A stretch of DNA of 64,000 nucleotides from NCBI GenBank assembly GCA_030620095.1, contig JAUTXW010003370.1, positions 2,501 through 66,500 on the forward strand. The letters are read 5' to 3'. Shown one piece after another: positions 60,240 to 64,000 of this stretch (the first letter of the stretch is position 1; every line of letters begins with the position of its first letter). Source of the DNA: Kuschelorhynchus macadamiae (taxonomy: Eukaryota; Arthropoda; Insecta; Coleoptera; Curculionidae). The translations under genes were made by a program, and so were the position numbers. Under the pieces are notes generated by a model. The model had not been told where the DNA came from and did no database searches. It saw only the letters and a list, made by a program, of their open reading frames with translations.

Positions 60240-61398
60240 TCTGATGTTTCCTAATTATGGTTTTTCCAAAATCGATCGATGCAGTTCCTTTATATTGATT
60301 TTTAGTGCTTTACGGATGGAAAAATACGATATGTTTTCATTCCGGTTGAATATCCGTAAACAACTTTCGTTCTGAAAAGAATAGTTTTGCTGATATTTCG
60401 AGAAAATCGCTTTTGACATTTTCGAAGCTTTGTGTTTCGCATCCAATGGAAGACCAAAATGTTAATGACTGTGAAGCTTTATTTAATACCTCCACCCGGG
60501 GCCGAACGAAACTGAATGCTAATGAACCGGTCGTTCGTCATTATTTATATCTTCCGGATATTGCTGCTGTTGGACTAGTTCCGCTTGATTTTCTGTGGTT
60601 TTTGGTTTACAGATAGATGATTGTCTTCCATACTGTTGGTAGTTCTAATTGTTCATCCCTTTTATTTAAATCACCTTCTTTTTTCATTTCAATGGTTTTT
60701 CGAATCACTCTCGTCTTATAGTGCTCTATATTAGCAATGTCCTTACACCATTTGAAGTTTATTTTGTGGCCTGTTCCCTGATGATGATAAAAAGGGGCGA
60801 TATGATTTGTTTATTTCTGATGCAGAGTTTATGCTTTTTTACTCTTGCTGATATTCGCCTGTGTTAGTGTTCCCAACGTACAACTTTTCATAATCCAATC
60901 TTGGAATGATATATACCCCGTGGTTTTCCAATTTACCTATGGCTGTTTGTGATTTATGTATTTGTCGTATATTGTGTTTTCTAAGAATTCTGTCAATTCT
61001 GTCTGTGATGATTTTTATATATGGTATGACTGCTTGTTGCCTTCTCGGTTCATAATTTCTGTTGTTCGTTGTTCAGAAATTGCGTTCATTAATAGTTTTC
61101 TCTATGGTACGCTTGTGTATCCATTTTTCTTTAAAGAACCAGATATTACATTAAATTGCTTTGTTTGTGCATTAGTTAATCGAACGGATCTAGATGTAAG
61201 GGTATTGTGCACAGCTTCAACCAGCATCTAAAAAAGCAGCATCCGGAAGATATAAATAAAGACTAACGACCGGTTAGATATAACCTTTGGCTAAGCGAAG
61301 ATGTATAACAGCTATTTCACTCTTCAATCGGACGAGATACATAAAGCTTCAAAAATGGCCAATGCAATTTTAGCGAAAGGAAGTACACTCGGAATGAA

Positions 61399-61441
<43 letters not shown>
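60240..61441 (-). mobile_element. Penelope-like element remnant with inverted flanking repeats
   Basis: A GIY-YIG endonuclease remnant on the minus strand is flanked by 60240-60575 and, in opposite orientation, 61225-61410. Shared blocks are GCAGCAxxATCCGGAAGATATAAATAA, ACGAACGACCGGTT, AAAGCTTC(G/A)AAAATG and CGGAATGAAAACATA. The outer right end passes into (TA)n at 61401-61441. Inverted pLTR arrangements are known for Penelope elements (family knowledge). Confidence 0.78.
60560..61250 (-). pseudogene. Penelope-like reverse-transcriptase tail and GIY-YIG endonuclease
   Basis: The minus strand, with shifts, reads NVISGSLKKNGYTSVPYREN (the RT-tail block with L..NGYp), RRQQAVIPYIKIITDRIDRI then LRKHNIRQIHK (v..PYv...S..i.rIl....i...). 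Then HGVYIIPRLDYEKLYVGNTN, the GIY-YIG core, with GVY and YVG as its two strands and a Cys-to-Arg change at the usual IPC. Traces of the downstream part (TGHKINFK-like, TRVIRKTIEMKK, LPTVWKT in other frames) lead to a stop. The reverse-transcriptase palm is absent. The element is 5'-truncated, as expected for target-primed insertion. Confidence 0.75.
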
Positions 61442-62771
61442 GTATACATTTTTGTCATATACTCATGAACTTTGGTATACGGGGGTTTTTTTAGAACGAG
61501 AAAAAATAATCTGATTTTTATTTTGTAACAGCTGTTAAGGGGCGCTACCTGCAATACTACTTGAATTTTAAAAGTACTTTAACTTTTTTTGGGCAGTCCT
61601 ATGGAATTATCGACTGCAAAATATATATATCTGGTATTTTTTAGATAGAAAAGACAAAGTTATAAAAAAACTTTAGATGTACATTTGGATGTAAAATAAG
61701 TTTAGATAGATCATCATAAGACTACAAATGATACTTCAAAGGAAAAACTCGGACAATTAAAAAAATATATAAATTATTTTACGTCAATTAGATAACATAT
61801 ATCATTTAAATGAACCATTAGAAAAGATGGTAACTTTTAGATATGGGCAGGCCCTGAAACGATACGATAGTTCTTCACCTGCATAAAAAAGTGAGCCGGT
61901 GTTCCGTCCTGCACATATTCTGTCTCAAATTTAGGAGTATATCATCTAAACGGTCATCAAGTCATTTTCTAGAAAATTTAGATACGAAACTCCATTAAGG
62001 TTTGGCGGTAATTCGTATAGACACACTACATGATCTCTGATAATTCCACACTAAACATGTATCTTGAATTCCAGCTGAAAATGCCGTTCCGTTGTTAAAT
62101 GTTGATTTTCGATATCCTAAGCGTGCATATTTCTGAAGTTGAAAATACCCCCAGAGGAAAGGTGGCTTCATTAGTAACTAAAAAGTATGTTATTTAAAAA
62201 AAACGCATTTGTAGGATGATGGTCTCAGAAGAAATGTGAAAGAAAATTTTAGTCTAAGGTGAAGATCACCTGGTAGTTATTTCTGTGCCGGTGTAAAATT
62301 CTACAGATAGAGACCTTCTCCACGAAATTTTCGAAGTATCGATAATTTAGAAAACAAACTATGTCGCGGCATAATTAAAGATATTTCACAAACAAAATTA
62401 GTTGGAAAAAAAATTATTACAATTAAATGCGATTTTGGCGGGAAGTAAGTTGCGAATTTCATCACCATTGTTTATAATACTTTATAATTAGTTGAACCAA
62501 GGCCTACTTTAGTAACTAACACATACATTAATAATTTTAGTAATACTGCATGCAATAATAAAGTAGTAAATATCTAAAAAACGGCAAGTTTAAAAATAGT
62601 ATATATTTTTACTTAAAAAATACTAGGTTTTGCAGTCGAGAGCTCCTTACAACTGTCCAGAAAAAAAAGTACTTTTAAAGTTTAAGTAGCATTGTAGGTA
62701 GCGTCCTCTAGCGGCTGCCCAGATATCATAAATATTTGACAAAAACTGAAATATTAAATAAAATCGAAATT

Positions 62772-62776
<5 letters not shown>
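61442..62776. other. Intron, nothing recognised
   Basis: AT-rich, without supported genes or repeats. Confidence 0.5.

Positions 62777-62830
<54 letters not shown>
62777..62830. repeat. (TA)n microsatellite
   Basis: About 54 bp of TA repeat next to a GC-richer stretch. Confidence 0.97.
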
Positions 62831-62833
<3 letters not shown>

Positions 62834-62842
62834 AGTATATTC

Positions 62843-63091
62843 TTATTCCACGTATACCAACCTCATAACAAGGATTTGATCCTTGTTTGGAACTTGTTCT
62901 GCATCGCAGCAGACCCAATGATCCATTTTGGTCAAACGACGATCGCGATTTCGCCCTAATTTGAGCTCAAGGCCGCCATAGCGAGCCCCGGGTAGGGCAA
63001 ATGCACAAAATGGAATCACAAAAACACCTACTCGTCTGGCTAATACCACGACAGGCATTAAATTACACTGTGATTCTCCCAAAATAAACAC
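62843..63091 (-). other. GC-richer 82-codon open frame of unknown origin
   Basis: The minus-strand frame MFILGESQCNLMPVVVLARR ... DHWVCCDAEQVPNKDQ stands in a block that is clearly richer in GC than the flanks (63000 region GCGAGCCCCGGG). I recognise no family, and the Met lies only a few codons inside the block. It could be decayed repeat, or an exon of a nested gene. Confidence 0.25.
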
Positions 63092-63197
63092 TTAATTTAA
63101 AGAAAATCATTATTGTACTAAAAACCTCCATATCACAGACACCAATATAAAATCAATATTTTGCCCCCATCAAATAAATATGTTTTACAAAATTTTG

Positions 63198-63230
63198 AAA
63201 ACCCCGTTGGTTCCCTAGAAAACGGGGTTT
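63198..63230. other. Short GC-rich stem-loop
   Basis: AAACCCCGTT-13 nt-AACGGGGTTT forms a perfect 10-bp stem in AT-rich surroundings. Function unknown; no pol III box or polyU context clearly follows. Confidence 0.6.
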
Positions 63231-63594
63231 GGAGTTTCAAGTTAATCAACCACACACAAATTATATAGATAATAAAAAAAAACAAATAAACAGCACACCA
63301 AGCTAACACATTTTAAAATATCTATTTGAACACCTGCAGCGTTCGGCTTATAATTGCTTACTGAGTAATTCTTGAGGCGGCTACCGAAACGTCGAAAAAA
63401 AAAAGAAATAAAAAAGATCAACTACTTTTGAGATAAAGACACGTAAACTATGTGTTAGTGTATAAATTCAAATTATGAACCTAATTCCAAAGAAACTTTC
63501 TAGTGAAATATAATTCATTAAGGTTTAAAAATTCCAAAAATTAAATATATATTTATATATATATAAATGTATTTATATCTATATATATTAAGAA

Positions 63595-63810
63595 AAGGAA
63601 TTTTTTTGGGATGACTGCTAAAGCACAAAATGAATTTTGGCTAACCGAAGACACGTGTTTCTGCTTAAGGTCTTCATCAGTACAGTTATCTAGCTGAGAG
63701 ATGAGTACAACTAGCGCCAAACTTAACAGACAAAATCATACCAGTCACCAACAGGACCAAAACCAACATTTGTGGTTACCAAGAGAACATTCGAAATCTT
63801 CCTGGGTACA
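63595..63810 (-). repeat. Hammerhead-like repeat family, copy 6 (best preserved)
   Basis: From TTTTTTTGGGATGACTGCTA to TACCAAGAGAACATTCGAAA. It shares the outer blocks of the other copies and a recognisable ribozyme core. Confidence 0.9.
63643..63687 (-). ncRNA. Hammerhead ribozyme-like motif (type I order)
   Basis: On the minus strand: AACTGTA (stem I, 5' side), CTGATGA, a GAC/GC-type stem II, GAAAC, ACGTGTC, then TTCGGTT (stem I, 3' side). AACUGUA pairs with UUCGGUU over six of seven positions including one G-U pair. Cleavage would fall after GUC. Stem II is short and shifted, and an A-A mismatch borders it. Confidence 0.55.
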
Positions 63811-63887
63811 AGCCTCCCTAATGAGGGTTAGGGCCCAGAAATCATCATCTGAAGAGGGTACACTGTGACATAATCGAAGTCAATTTT

Positions 63888-64000
<113 letters not shown>

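Noticed and set aside
62843..63091. Upstream liprin-alpha exon
   Set aside because: The translated sequence has no coiled-coil heptads and no match to the liprin-alpha N-terminal pattern, and its orientation alone is not support.

Overview
The window is AT-rich eukaryotic nuclear DNA, almost certainly from an insect. The exon protein sequence is insect-like, and the repeats include BEL/Pao, Ty3/gypsy, Jockey-type LINE, Penelope-like, hAT, pogo and IS630/Tc1-mariner remnants plus long (TA)n tracts. A beetle or another insect with a large, repeat-rich genome would fit, but the order is inference only. I see no bacterial-type operons, CRISPR array or prophage.

The only conserved host gene I can support is the middle part of liprin-alpha (PPFIA / syd-2 family, a presynaptic active-zone scaffold) on the minus strand. 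Five consecutive coding exons lie at 39664-39873, 31794-31975, 27048-27311, 21361-21649 and 11764-11918. They join without a gap in reading frame, and every junction is a canonical GT-AG splice site. They encode the end of the N-terminal coiled coil and the low-complexity linker before the SAM domains. The 5' exons lie beyond 64000 and the 3' SAM exons lie before position 1.

Layout: 1-11.7 kb is the 3' flanking intron, holding a huge AT microsatellite, LINE, hAT, BEL/Pao, a tRNA-derived SINE-like sequence, IS630 debris and a fold-back element. 11.9-21.4 kb is the intron between exons D and E and holds an element with >300-bp inverted repeats around a transposase relic. 21.6-27.0 kb holds a LINE. 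27.3-31.8 kb holds a second LINE. 32.0-39.7 kb holds a hAT MITE, a large head-to-head satellite array and three near-identical 438-bp tandem units. 39.9-64 kb is the 5' flanking intron, with hAT, MITE, Ty3/gypsy, a second hAT, pogo/Tigger, IS630 and Penelope-like remnants.

The most interesting non-genic signals are a hammerhead-ribozyme-like dispersed repeat family (best copies near 23.8 and 63.65 kb, a tandem pair at 54.5-55.1 kb), a Penelope GIY-YIG remnant flanked by inverted repeats, the inverted satellite array, the 438-bp triplication, and a hAT relic between two diverged direct repeats. All transposon genes seen are broken by stops, frameshifts or deletions. Nothing in the window is clearly a new protein system.
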